A DNA stretch of 64,000 nt from Schistosoma mansoni (lineage: Eukaryota > Platyhelminthes > Trematoda > Strigeidida > Schistosomatidae), in NCBI RefSeq assembly GCF_000237925.1, contig NC_031495.1, positions 20,046,435-20,110,434 of the forward strand, in the 5' to 3' direction. Of the stretch, positions 13,713 to 24,658 are shown piece by piece. Both the position numbers and the translations under genes were made by a program. The notes under the pieces are model-generated. The model did not search any database and was not told the DNA's origin. It worked only from the letters and a program-made list of their open reading frames with translations. Positions within the stretch are counted from its first letter, which is position 1; each line of letters opens with the position of its first letter.

Positions 13713-13717
13713 AGTGT

Positions 13718-15390
13718 ATCCAACATCGGCTTTCACTGCATTGAGGATACCTAGTAAGACGAGTGGAAGAGCGTCTGTCCACTATGAAACGTTGGTAGCT
13801 GATAGTGAAGCTTTTGGTTGTCGATAAAAACATTCTACCAACCCGTTTGCTTGTGGGTGGTAGGCTGTCGTTCGGAAGCGAGTGATTCCTAATAGTGAGG
13901 TCAGACAACGGAAACTTCCGGATTCAAACTAGCGTCCGCGGTCTGTATTGATGGTTGAAGGGCAGCCAAAATTTGCTACCCATCATTCGACGAAAGCGCG
14001 AGCCACTGTTTCAGTAGTAATGTCCTTAATAGGTACTGGTTCTGGCCATCGAGTGAAAAGGTCTACGCTGGTTAAGAGATAAGAGTATCCATTTGAATCT
14101 GGTAAGGGTCCTATCAAATCCAGATGAGTATGGCCGAAACGAGCAACAGTAGTTTTGAACGAGCCTAAGGGAAATTTGTTGTATCCAACCACCTTAGATT
14201 TCTGGCAGTTTACACAGGAGCGTGCCCACTCCCTCACGTCTTTATTCATACCATGCCAGCAAAACCGTTCTGCCATAAGTTTGATGGATGCACGAACACG
14301 CGGATGAGGAATTTTATGGAGCGTATTGAAGACGTTGCGTCGACAATGTTTCGGCGCGATTGGGCGATCCCTACCTGTAGATGTGTCACATAGTAAGGTT
14401 TCCTAACCGGTTCCTATCTGTTTTACGCACATTGTTTTCTCCAGAAATGTGTTGTGTATCTGCAGTAAACTGCGAAATGTAGTCCAGTCGTCGAGACTCG
14501 CGAGGTGAGTACTTGTCAGAAGATGAGCTTAAAGAGGACGTAAGGGAGTTTTGTGAGTTTTCTGACTTCGATAGAGTGTTGAAAATGCCGTACAGCACAA
14601 TACATAGCTAGGAGTTCCCTACCGAAAGTGCTGTACTCCGATTCAGTGTCTAGCAACCGTCTCGAGAAAAATGATAAAGGTTGTCAAGAGTGGTTAACCC
14701 ATTGTTGTAAAACTCCTCCGATTGCTGTGTTTGATGCATCTACTACGATACTAATGGGCGCTTGAGTGTCCTGATTTGCCAGCATTGTTGCATTTACGAT
14801 AAGTTCCTCAACTGTGTAGAGTGCTTTTCTCACGGTATCGTTCACATTGATGGATTCCGCATTTCCACGGAGTTGGTCGGTTAGCGGTTTCGTGAGGGAC
14901 GCGCATTTTGGTATGAACCGTCTATAAAAACTTACAAGGCCGTTAAGTGTGTAAAATGGCTTAATGGTAGTCGCTTCTAGGTAATCCGGAATGGCCGCCA
15001 TTTTGCCATTTTGCTCCTAAGAGTTTGGATGCCTTGAGCATCAGTTATGTGTCCTAGGAAATCTAAGAAGTCGGTTCCGATTCGGCATTTCTAAATGTTC
15101 AGTTATGCCATACTTTCGCAGTCTTTCGAACGCAATACCCAGATTATGGAGATGAGATTCTCCGTCTGGACTTGCTATCAAACAGTCATCAACATACGCA
15201 TGTACGAAGTTGAGATATCGGAAAACGTCATCGATGAGCCTTTGGACGGGCAGCATTTCTGAAACCGAATGGCATTCGCAAAAATTCGTACAGTCCAAAG
15301 ACAGTGATAATAGTGGTTTTCTGAATATTGTCAGTAGCCACAGGGGTTCGGTTAAAGGCTTTAGTCAGGTCGAAAGGTAGCAATACTCTA
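13718..15390 (-). mobile_element. old Ty3/gypsy-like fossil, proximal part
   Basis: Minus-strand parts, in element order, are an RT segment with the YVDDCLIA catalytic-box version (about 15390-15050), an RT/RNase H connection (LVSFYRRFIPKC, IVVDASNTAIGGVLQQ; about 15000-14690), and an integrase segment with CVNCQKSK, a DLIGPLP-type core and FTRWPEPVPI (about 14276-13718). It belongs to the same fossil as 5690-6869, separated by the younger array. It is broken, with roughly five or more breaks, and clearly older than the inserted array. Confidence 0.8.
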
Positions 15391-16200
15391 GGAACTACAG
15401 TTTTTATAGATCTAAGTAAAGTTTTTGACTAAGCCCCCCCTCACACCTTGGTCTCAAATTATAGCCAGAAAGTTTTGAGATCCATTTTGAAATCTCAAAC
15501 TGTATAGTAAACAGAAGGTTGAGTTAATGGGACTCTTGCAATAAATGAAGTGGAATCCTACACTGAATTTTTAAAATATGGATATAGTGCGTTAAATACA
15601 CCGTTCGCACATTTTTCTTGACTTGTCTCTTGCAAACTCCGTCGTTCTTTCATTCCCGTTACTCCTCGGACTACTGTTTTTCTTTCTCTACTCCCCATGT
15701 TCCACTTCCATCAGTAAGAATCCTACTTCCACTTATCGATACATAGTACTATCTGTCCATACAAGTGGCACACACCACACTACCAAAGTGAGAAACTGTA
15801 AAAAGTGGAGTTCCACAAGATATAATCATCGGCCCTCGTTCTTTTATGTTTTACGCAAATGACCTACCGAATTTAGCAGAGTCATCTGTTCTACTCTCTT
15901 CATATGACATGAAGAGAGTATTTGTTCTACATATGAAGCGGATAAGCTAAAACAAGTTCATTATTGAGTGATAAAAGTAGTGAAAAGTTCCTGTTGACTA
16001 TTTTGTGAGGGCAGACTGAGACTCCTTAACTCATGTCCGTTATCTTACCGCAGGTTATGGAGTAGTGGATTACTGGAGTTCTCTACCAGAACACGTAACA
16101 TCAACACCTATAACCTTGACAACAGGCAATGAATCTTGTTACTTTCGCCAGAATGCAGTTCAGATGTGTTGGTCCTTCTAAAACAGCCTAAATCTTCACA
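15391..16200 (+). mobile_element. decayed CR1/jockey-type LINE, RT and 3' portion
   Basis: Continuation of the LINE at 4450-5640. TTVFIDLSKVFD lies at about 15398-15433. SGVPQ..IIGPRSFMFYANDLP and a degraded catalytic box (SSYDMK where ADDMK is usual) lie at 15800-15915. The C-terminal WSSLPEHVTSTP motif lies near 16075-16110. Stops and frame changes are frequent, so the copy is dead. Confidence 0.65.
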
Positions 16201-18490
16201 TTGACAGAATTTAAAATGTAGGTGTATATTGGTAAAACTGTGAAAGATATTTCAAGAATAAAGCAGAAGCTGTGAAAGACCACAAAAACAGATATAGCAA
16301 ACACTTGTTTTGTAGACAATAAGGTCATTTACTCATATACCTTTGTTATGAGTCTATAATTCATGTGCATTATCCCCCTTCTTCATGTTTTATGTTTATC
16401 AGGCAACGGAATTTTACACAAACTCTGAAGGCACCCACTGTTAGAAGGTTTTATTATTACCGGTAAAAGGATAATGGAAAAAGCGTAATAATCGGGTATT
16501 CATCTAGAATACTGATATGCGACTATTAAGAACTCTACGACCATTTTAATAATAATAATAATAATTTATTCTCAAATAACAGTTTGTCATATCTGTAAAA
16601 ATAGAATACGTCTACTACCGAAAAGCTAGTTCATACTTCTAAGTTCTTGTTTACATTGGTCATGTGATGTTATGATTAATATAGTATGCGACCTTGAAAA
16701 AACGTTTTTTGACAATGCGGAATAGAATTATTTTCTGTCATCAGAACGTCAAGTATAGAATAAACGTCTATAAAAATCTCGGAAATTGTTACTCAGTAGT
16801 AAGACTGACTCGTAATTTGTTATTTTTATCCGGAGAAGTTTACAAAAAACAGAAGTAGATCACATTTAAAGTGAGTTCTTTCAAACTTTGTCACAAGGGG
16901 AAAGATGATAGATGCTTTCAACAGTGGTTTAGATCTAGTGAAATATCATTGAACTCCAGCTAGACTATCCGTCAAACAGGACCATTTTTGTGTTGGAGGG
17001 CTGATCAGTGGACCCTGAACGATTTGCTGAATATCGTGGTGGTAAACGGTAAAAATCTTTGGTTATCGATTCCAAGCGTTGAGCTCAGAAGTCTGCCCCT
17101 TAGGTATATTTTACTGCTTCATTCCTTTCGTGTACAAATAAATCATTTATGTAGTTAAATGGTGTTACTTGTTCACAAGACTCGAAGATATAGCACCACC
17201 TGGTCACCATTGTAGAGTAATTTATGATAAGTGTTGATTCTATGGTGTAGATTCAACTTCTTTTAAGTGACCACACCAACACTATCCAGCTTTAACAGAC
17301 CCCATTTGCAGTAGAAAAGAACAAAGTGTTCGACCATAAAAGACGGTGGACGAATTATTAATATTGATATCACCACGGAATGTTAGGTGAGCTAATCACT
17401 TTACAGCGGACTTTTTCCCTAACAGACCTCAAGATTGTGAGTAACCATCACGTTCCGCATGACGTAGCTCAACAGTTGGCGTTTAATAATGTCCATAGTT
17501 TTGGAATCTTGATTGGTTGAATTTGATGTACTCCTTCCGGCACGTATACTAAACGTTATAAATAACCCTTGTGTTAAATATTACAAATACCAGTTTACCT
17601 ACCAGTGCATCTGCTGGCTGCCGAATATCTAATGAATAACTAAGTATGAGGCCCACTAATCGTGGGGCAGTGCCGGACGACATCAAGGTCAAGGATGTCG
17701 AGTGCGAACTGATCAACTGTATACTATGGATAGGCGCATGCGGCAATAGTCCAGACTTGCACTCCCATAACCCGTTAATATTATTATATCCTGCTACCCA
17801 TTGGGCTTATTCATTTTGCCAGTCACAGAGGCAGTCAATTAAGCTGTTTATCACGACAGGACGGACTAGGTTGAGTATTAACCTCGAGATGTAATTCGAG
17901 CGTGAGCTAGCTGGTAACATAATTTCTGACCAACTCGAGTATACCTTGACGACTAACGTAGGTCGCCTGCTTTAGTGATCTACAGGTAGTCATCACATTT
18001 TCATTTTAATTACAATTAGACTACCAAATCCGGAAAACGCAACGCTGGTAAACAATTCCACCTGAGTTACAAATTTTCCCCATTACCTTCGTACGCATTA
18101 ACTTACTTTCATGTGACTAAATGGATGATTATTTAAAATAACGCTCGGTTTTCTCCCTTACACAAATGGGACCCTAATTTGTCTTGAACGAATATCTGCA
18201 CTAGATACCTTTTCAGTGTCTGTTTTACAGGACTTCAGTGCAACTGGAATCAAGAACACGTGACTGGACTAACTACAACGCGGGTATATTGATACGCTAA
18301 CGACCGACAACAACAACAATAATAAGAGTCGGAAAATACAGAACACATCTAATACCTGTCAGACCATCCACTAGTCTGACTAGGCACATAAACAACCATT
18401 ACTTTCTCCGTTCATATCACTATTCACACCGTTTATTTGTATTTTACCAATTACTCTAATATTTTTTGTTGTAAGTTAAACATTCCTTTC
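16201..18490. other. no gene recognised; (AAT)n microsatellite
   Basis: An (AAT)6 run lies at 16548-16565. 17640-17990 is richer in GC than its surroundings and open on both strands (82 and 65 residues), but I match it to no family. Nothing else is supported. Confidence 0.5.
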
Positions 18491-18496
18491 CTAGCT

Positions 18497-18681
18497 GAAA
18501 TCATGAGTCAATTGAAGCTAGACCACCATGGAAAACCTGGAAGCACTGGACGGCCGTTTCTTACTATTGTGGGACTCCTCGAGGACACACACTGCTGAGG
18601 AGTCCCACAATGGGGAGAAACGGCCGTCCAGTGCTTCTAGGTTTTCCATGGTGGTCTAGCTTCAATTAACTCATGATTTCA
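18497..18681. repeat. long hairpin: two inverted copies of a hammerhead-like repeat
   Basis: The left arm (18497-18580) and right arm (18597-18681) are near-perfect reverse complements of about 84 bp around a 16-bp centre. The right arm, read on plus, carries cactg|ctgagga|gtcccacaatgggg|agaaac|ggccgtc|cagtg. This is the CUGANGA...GAAA...GUC layout of a schistosome hammerhead with stem I CACUG/CAGUG. One stem II pair is mismatched. Fragments of the same repeat recur at 1350, 42741, 47545, 50158 and 61049. Confidence 0.8.
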
Positions 18682-18774
18682 ACCATGAAAATGATGAAAT
18701 ATCCGCAAAACCCATTCTGATTATTCCCTTCCTGTCGTGTCTCAAGACTGCTCTATTCTCGTTTAGCGATAGAT

Positions 18775-18935
18775 ATGTAATGGTATTGGTCCTAACCACA
18801 CAATCCTCAAAGATGAACATGAAACAACTGAGAAAATAGATATCCAACATTAAGCACGAAGAGAAGGATAGCGACGGTGAATGCGTGAATATTCAATTCA
18901 ATCGGATGGCATGACTCAGCCTTGCTGGACGGTTT
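18775..18935 (+). repeat. interspersed repeat, copy 1
   Basis: The segment gtaatggtattggtcctaa through atccaacatt and the cgaagagaagg block matches 29935-30095 closely in the same orientation. The family is not recognised. Confidence 0.65.
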
Positions 18936-18959
18936 ACTGTTTTTGTACTTAATATGTAT

Positions 18960-20303
18960 ATATTCTCACTCAAACTAGCTGTAGATATTTTATATGGACC
19001 ACTCTCCCAGCGTTTTTGACATAAGACATATTTAATAGCCTTACAGACGAAGCATATTAAATTCAAAAAGTTATATGACGTCCCTTAGATACAATCGCCT
19101 TTGCCACCTGTTCGTAAATTATTATCATTATTCACAAACATCTTATGAGTACATAAGTGCTGTGAAGAAACCATTTCGGGTTTCTTCAAAAATGCAATAA
19201 TACACAATTTTCAATAATGTTAGCATTACATATGCCATGTTTGAGGAAGGAGGGAAAAATGAAATATTAATAATAGAATAGTAATAATAAATCAGGTTCT
19301 GCGTAATTGGCAAGAATTTTGAATTGATTTTGAAGGAGGAAAGGAAGAAACTAAGGAAATAGAAATAAAGGAATCGCGGAATACGTAAATATCTTAACGC
19401 AGGACAAGAATAAACAACTATGTATGTATAGCAAAACGAATAATAAAAATAAAATAAAACAGAATAAATTAATAAGTAAATAACTTATTGTTGCAGTAAG
19501 ATATGACGTTAGAATAAGTGTTTGTGCGAGCACAGTCATAGTTTTGAGTGATGCTATGAAAGTTTCAATCAAGTGCAAAAGATAATCAATGTGTATGAGG
19601 TGTATATACATTAGTGAAGATAAAACGAGTCTGATAAGTTGAATTCAGCGTAACACAAATTATTGTCTTAATCCAAAGCTTCGTAATCTTAAGAATAATA
19701 TTTATTTAGAAGGAAAAAAAGAGAGAAAAGGAATGAGCACATAGTGAAAGGGTACAACCATGATCATAATAGTGTAATGGTTATAGACTTTTGAGATAAA
19801 CGAATAATTAAAAAATAATAATAATAACAAAAATAATAGTACCAATAATAATAAACCTTTACTGCACTCGGATAAATACGTGTAGATTTATGTAACAGTA
19901 TACAGAGTGAAACCGGGTATTAGTATAAACATTAGTGCAATAATAATAATAATTTAGAATGATGCTATGATAGTCACAATTAATTGCAAAGGATAATTTA
20001 AATATAAATTTCTATATGTTATATATATGTGTGTGATGAAGATAAGATGAATCTGAAAAGCTTATTTGTAACATCAAGTTTTTTGTTTGTTTTTGGTTAT
20101 AGACTTTGGATGTTTAGGAATAAAATATGTTTAGAAGGACAAGAAGAGGTGAAGAGAATATCTAATGTGTCGAGAGACCAATAATGATAATAATAACAGT
20201 AATAGTTACAAATACGAACATAAGCAGACTTCATATATTAAGATGAATAAAAGTGAAATAGAATAGACATGAAAAGTTTCAAAGGTTTCACTTTGCTTTT
20301 TAG
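18960..20303 (-). repeat. AT-rich 3' region of LINE with imperfect ~405-bp tandem repeats
   Basis: It lies directly downstream (minus sense) of the LINE reading frame that ends at 20304. A block starting gatgctatgaaagtttcaat at 19550 recurs as gatgctatgatagtcacaat near 19960, with similar follow-on sequence (gataa, aagataagatgaatctg, ttagaaggac/aagaga). Many (AAT)n tracts are present. It is probably the LINE 3' UTR, an inference from position. Confidence 0.5.
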
Positions 20304-22990
20304 TCAGTTAGATAGGTGACGGACCTTTTTGTATATATCATTGTTAAGCACGTTGATATTCAATAGGTGACACAATCCACTTTCGGAAAGAAAATGATCA
20401 AGAAGACTTCGGAACCGAGTTATAGTTTCACTGCATCGGAGGTTCATTGGAAGTCTATTCCAAATGGTTGAGTAGCGAATAACGAAAAAATTCTGTGTGT
20501 GGGTTTTTGGAATCACTAGAATATTTTCCTTATTGCGTAGATTGTGGGACGGTATCATAGAGTATGAAGGGGTAGATAGCGAAGAGTAAGAAATACCGTT
20601 AAGAAGCCGGTAGAGAAAGATAAGGTTTAATTTGATACGCCTGATCCAGAGAGGTTCTAGTTTGAGTTGTTGACATCTTTGGTGATAGTCTTTGTTGTCA
20701 GAATACCCCAAAACAGCTTTGGTGAACCTTCTTCGAACACCTTCAATTTTAATCAGGTCATTATGCCTGCAATTACTGTAAACCAAAATACTATATTCAA
20801 GAATTGGTAAGATACATTTTCTGTATAATAATAATCTCGATTCGGTATTATTGAAATTAATCATTATGAATCCGATGAGCTTTCTAGCTTTGGATACTTG
20901 AGATGCAATGTGTTCAGAAAAGTTCAAACTGTCGCTATATCTTAAACCCAAGTCACGAACAATGCTGAGAGGTTTCAGTGTATGTTTGTGTATAGCCAGA
21001 TTTAAGTTAAGGCAACGGCCAATGTTAATAAATCCACTTTTGTCAACATTAAGTGGCGAATTCCACGAAATAGTCCATTCGTACAACTTGTTTATTTCTT
21101 CTTGGATTACCGTTGAAATATAGCTTTCTTTGGTGGGAGATGAGAATGAACAAACCACTTTTAGATCATCGGCAAAAAGAAAAGGTTTACCATATTGAAA
21201 GAGGGAGCAAACGTCATTGATAAAAAGGAGAAATAGTATTGGACCAATTACACTTCCTTGTATAACCCCACTGGTTACATTCACAGGTTTGGAGTAGCAA
21301 GATCCAAAGCGGACAATTTGGCTACGTTCTTCTAAAAATGACTTGAGCCAAGATAAAAGGGGATTCTGTATTCCATATGAAGAGAGTTTTATAAGAAGAA
21401 GTTTGTGTGAGACGCTGTCGAAGGCCTTACTAAAGTCGAAGTACAGAATTATCACTGATTGACCAACATCTCTTCTCTGGGTAATTTGATCAAAAAATTC
21501 CAGGTGCGATGTGAAGCATGAGCGTTTGGTCATAAACCCGTGTTGGGATGGGCTAATCAGATTAGCCGAAAGCAAAAATGATAATAGCTGTTTGTGGATG
21601 ATTTTTTCCATAGTTCTTGACAGCACGGATGTCAAATTAATTGGTCTGTAGTTAACAATATCACTGCGTGATCCGTTCTTGAATCTGGGGGTGATAAGAG
21701 ATGTTTTCCATACAGATGGATAGGCCCCATATTCCATAGATAGGTTGAAAAGTTTTAAACAAAATAATGGGGATTCTCTACTACCATATTTCACAAATGA
21801 TGAGGGAATCCCGTCAGGTCCACCGTCATAGGGCTTTTTCAAGGCAGTTATGGCCTGCCTGATGTTGGAGGGTACGAAATCAATTTTCGACAGATGTCTG
21901 CACGTCAGCATTGGAAATGTATTGATACAGCTTTCAGTTCTAGTGTTATAGCACTGCGAGAAATGCTGACTGAATTGTTCGCAAATAATATCGGGGTCAT
22001 CAATAATTCTTCCGTTAACTATGAAGAATTTGGTCACGCCAAGAGAATTTGACTTCACACGCGAATTAAAAAGCCGAAGTATTGATAATTCTGGGTTCTT
22101 ATTACCTAGAGCTTTATTTTCTATATTCATAAAATACTTGCGTTTAGATGAAGCACTTTTGTCAACTAACTTAAGTATACTCTGTAGTGTATACAAGTCA
22201 TTATGCTTGTGGTAACGGTGTTTTAATTTCCTCAGCTTTCTTTTAAAAGTTTTAAAATTATTCTGGCCCCTATTGGCGTTATAAGCCACATGACTAATAA
22301 TTGGAGCAGTGTAGTCGAGGCAGTGTATCAAGTTGTGGTATAGATCAGAGATCGCAATGTCAATATTATTTGTGGTAAAATAAGTTTCCCATGGTGAACA
22401 ACGAATAAGACTTTCAGTCCATTTCCAGGTTTGTTGATCAAAATGTCTACTCTTGTACATCATTCCAGCTTTAGAATTCAATTGTATGGCGTCGAAAGAA
22501 TGAATGATACACAATATTACTCTGTGATCACTCTTAAAAAACTCATGACTGATATGCACTGAGATAGAATCTATGTTGATTGTAAATAGTAAATCAAGTA
22601 TATTATTCCTTCTAGTCGGTTGTCGGACCTGTTGGACCCATCCATAAAGTTCTAGCGTTTCAACTAACTTGTCATGTCGACCTGGTACCGGAGTCGAATC
22701 CCATGTAATATTTGGCGGATTAAAGTCACCTCCGATGATTTTAAAAGTATGCGGTTGGTGTGAAGCAATGGAAAAGATGTTTGTTAGTAATCTGCCAAAC
22801 CTAGAGTCTGCATGGGGTGGTCTATATATGCATCCCACCAGTAGATAATTCTGAGATCCACAGTTTACAGCAGCCCAGGTGGAATCGTCTATAGCATCAA
22901 GGGATTTATCCTCAAATTTGCAGGCCTGAATATCCGAACGGACATAGATAAGTTTACCGCCCCCTAATCCATTACATCTATCGGTTCTAA
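20304..22990 (-). mobile_element. CR1/SR1-like LINE, 5'-truncated, RT frame intact
   Basis: One uninterrupted frame of about 900 residues. The endonuclease C-terminal part has GGDFNPPNITW, NNILDLLFTI and SDHRVI. The full RT follows, with NYRPINLTSVLSRTMEKII, QHGFMTKRSC, YFDFSKAFDSVSHKLL, SGVIQGSVIGPILFLLFIND and the catalytic FADDLKVV. A C-terminal domain follows (WNRLPMNLR). The frame runs on to 23054 only because an (AAT)n tract at 22993-23013 reads as poly-Leu, so genuine LINE sequence begins at RTDRCNGLGGGKLIYVRSDI. The N-terminal half of the endonuclease is missing, so the copy is 5'-truncated. The lack of stops suggests a recent insertion. It is related to, but distinct from, the LINE at 24659-27547. 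Confidence 0.9.
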
Positions 22991-22992
22991 AC

Positions 22993-23013
22993 AATAATAA
23001 TAATAATAATAAT
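22993..23013. repeat. (AAT)7 microsatellite at LINE 5' truncation point
   Basis: A pure aat run abutting the truncated end of the LINE. Confidence 0.9.
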
Positions 23014-23054
23014 ATATTTCTGCAATAGCATGTACACGCCATTTTTACAGGCAT

Positions 23055-24430
23055 GATCTACAATTTACAACATATACTGGTTCACAGTATGCATCCCAAG
23101 CAAGCTTGTTTAGTAATTATAATCTATAAAAGTTGATAGCAGTTCATTCGTTCAGATATAATGTGTTTTCATAAGAATAGTTTCCAAAGGGGCATAGCGT
23201 CCACGTTACATACCAGATCCAATCTCGACAAAAAGTGTAATAGGGTTTCGGTAGTGCTAAGTATTTATGTAATGCAGCTTTTTAAGTTTATTGTTGTTAT
23301 AAAGTAGGCTTGTGGAGCGCCTGGTTCGAGCTATGACCTTGGGAAAGCGCGTTCGTCGAGCTTGTTCCAGATGTCCGAAGTTACATAGCTTCACCCTCAG
23401 AGCAAGATTCTGAAGAGAGAAAAAAAAAGAGAAACCGAGGAGCAGCAAGGCATTTGGATATGAACGATAACCAATGCTTAACATTTATTAGTGGAACAGA
23501 TGGAGGTATGATAAATTATTAGATTAAATTGATACTAGCTCATGTTGCAAGAGTGAACTGCGATTAGGGGCTCCAGAGGGGAGAATGCAGTAATAAAGAA
23601 CAATGAGTTGTGATATTTATCAAGGTGGAGTAGGTTCCAATGAAGGAGGGAAGTCAAGGTTGGAATGAGGAAGAACAGAGAGTGCATATAGAGAGTAGAG
23701 TGTTGAGTAAAATAGCAACCATATCCTTTACAGTCAGTTTTTTTTCATTATCCGATGCCTGCCGCACAGTTTTCATGTAAAAGTCCGAGTTAGCATGTTA
23801 AAGGTTGTCTTAGTAGAATAGTTAATCCAGCACAAAAATTAGAAACATGAGTCTGAATGGTGAGTGTAGGAGAACAATCTCAACATCACAGATCTATTGA
23901 CTTGTTCTCATCCATAAACAGCCTGATACAAACAAAATGTTCTGCCCCACAAACACGGGTGGATTGAAATCATCGCCCTCACCATCAGTGCTTGCTGGTC
24001 AGTAACTCCACCCTCCCTCCTTTTGTGATGTTAGGCTCATTTACGCTTATTTTTTGGATACATATCATACCTCACACAATGCTCTGTGTTTCACATCCTG
24101 TTGGAAAACACTATTTCTATAAGTACCATGTTACAAGCTTATCAGACAGTTACAAATTATGGACTGTGGGTAAGGCTTCGATGCAATGTTTTTATTGACT
24201 ATATAGTAAAGTGTAGGTTACGAATCAGAGTATAGGCATTAGGAAGGGTATAGTGTAGGATATTTGTTTACCATAGTAGGCGGAAAAGTGGAGATTAAGA
24301 TTGGTTACAGATAAGGTAAGATAACGAGTGGTGAAATAATATTAATGGCAAGGCAACATAGTGTACAGATGAGTAAAAAGCTGATAAATAGACAAGAAGT
24401 AACTCACACTAAATTCGCGCTGAGGTTGTT
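23055..24430. other. no gene recognised, between two LINEs
   Basis: A minus-strand open frame at 23257-23484 has a basic stretch (ARRTRFPKVIARTRRS) but matches no family I know. The stretch may hold a LINE 5' or 3' untranslated region. Confidence 0.4.
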
Positions 24431-24658
24431 TTGTTCTATGCTAACCGGTTGATGGGTGACAGATTCTGTGGTTGTACGACCACTGGCAGTAGGCAGTCGA
24501 TTGTGCGTTTCTTCTGATGTTTTAGGGTATTTATGAGCGTCGTTTAGCGACCGAGTATTGATAGGTTCAGTGAGTTGCCTGTCTACTTCAATTGAAAAGA
24601 ATTAGTGAGGGGAAAGTATCTAATACAACTACAAGGTAGGGAAATAAGGCGATTCAGC

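Noticed and set aside
6870-13717. CRISPR-like or satellite array
   Set aside because: The 3.26-kb period is explained by LTRs shared between two copies of one retroelement.
22985-23054. Possible signal peptide (MPVKMACTC then poly-Leu) at the start of the 916-residue frame
   Set aside because: The Leu run is an (AAT)n microsatellite read through. True LINE homology starts just after it.
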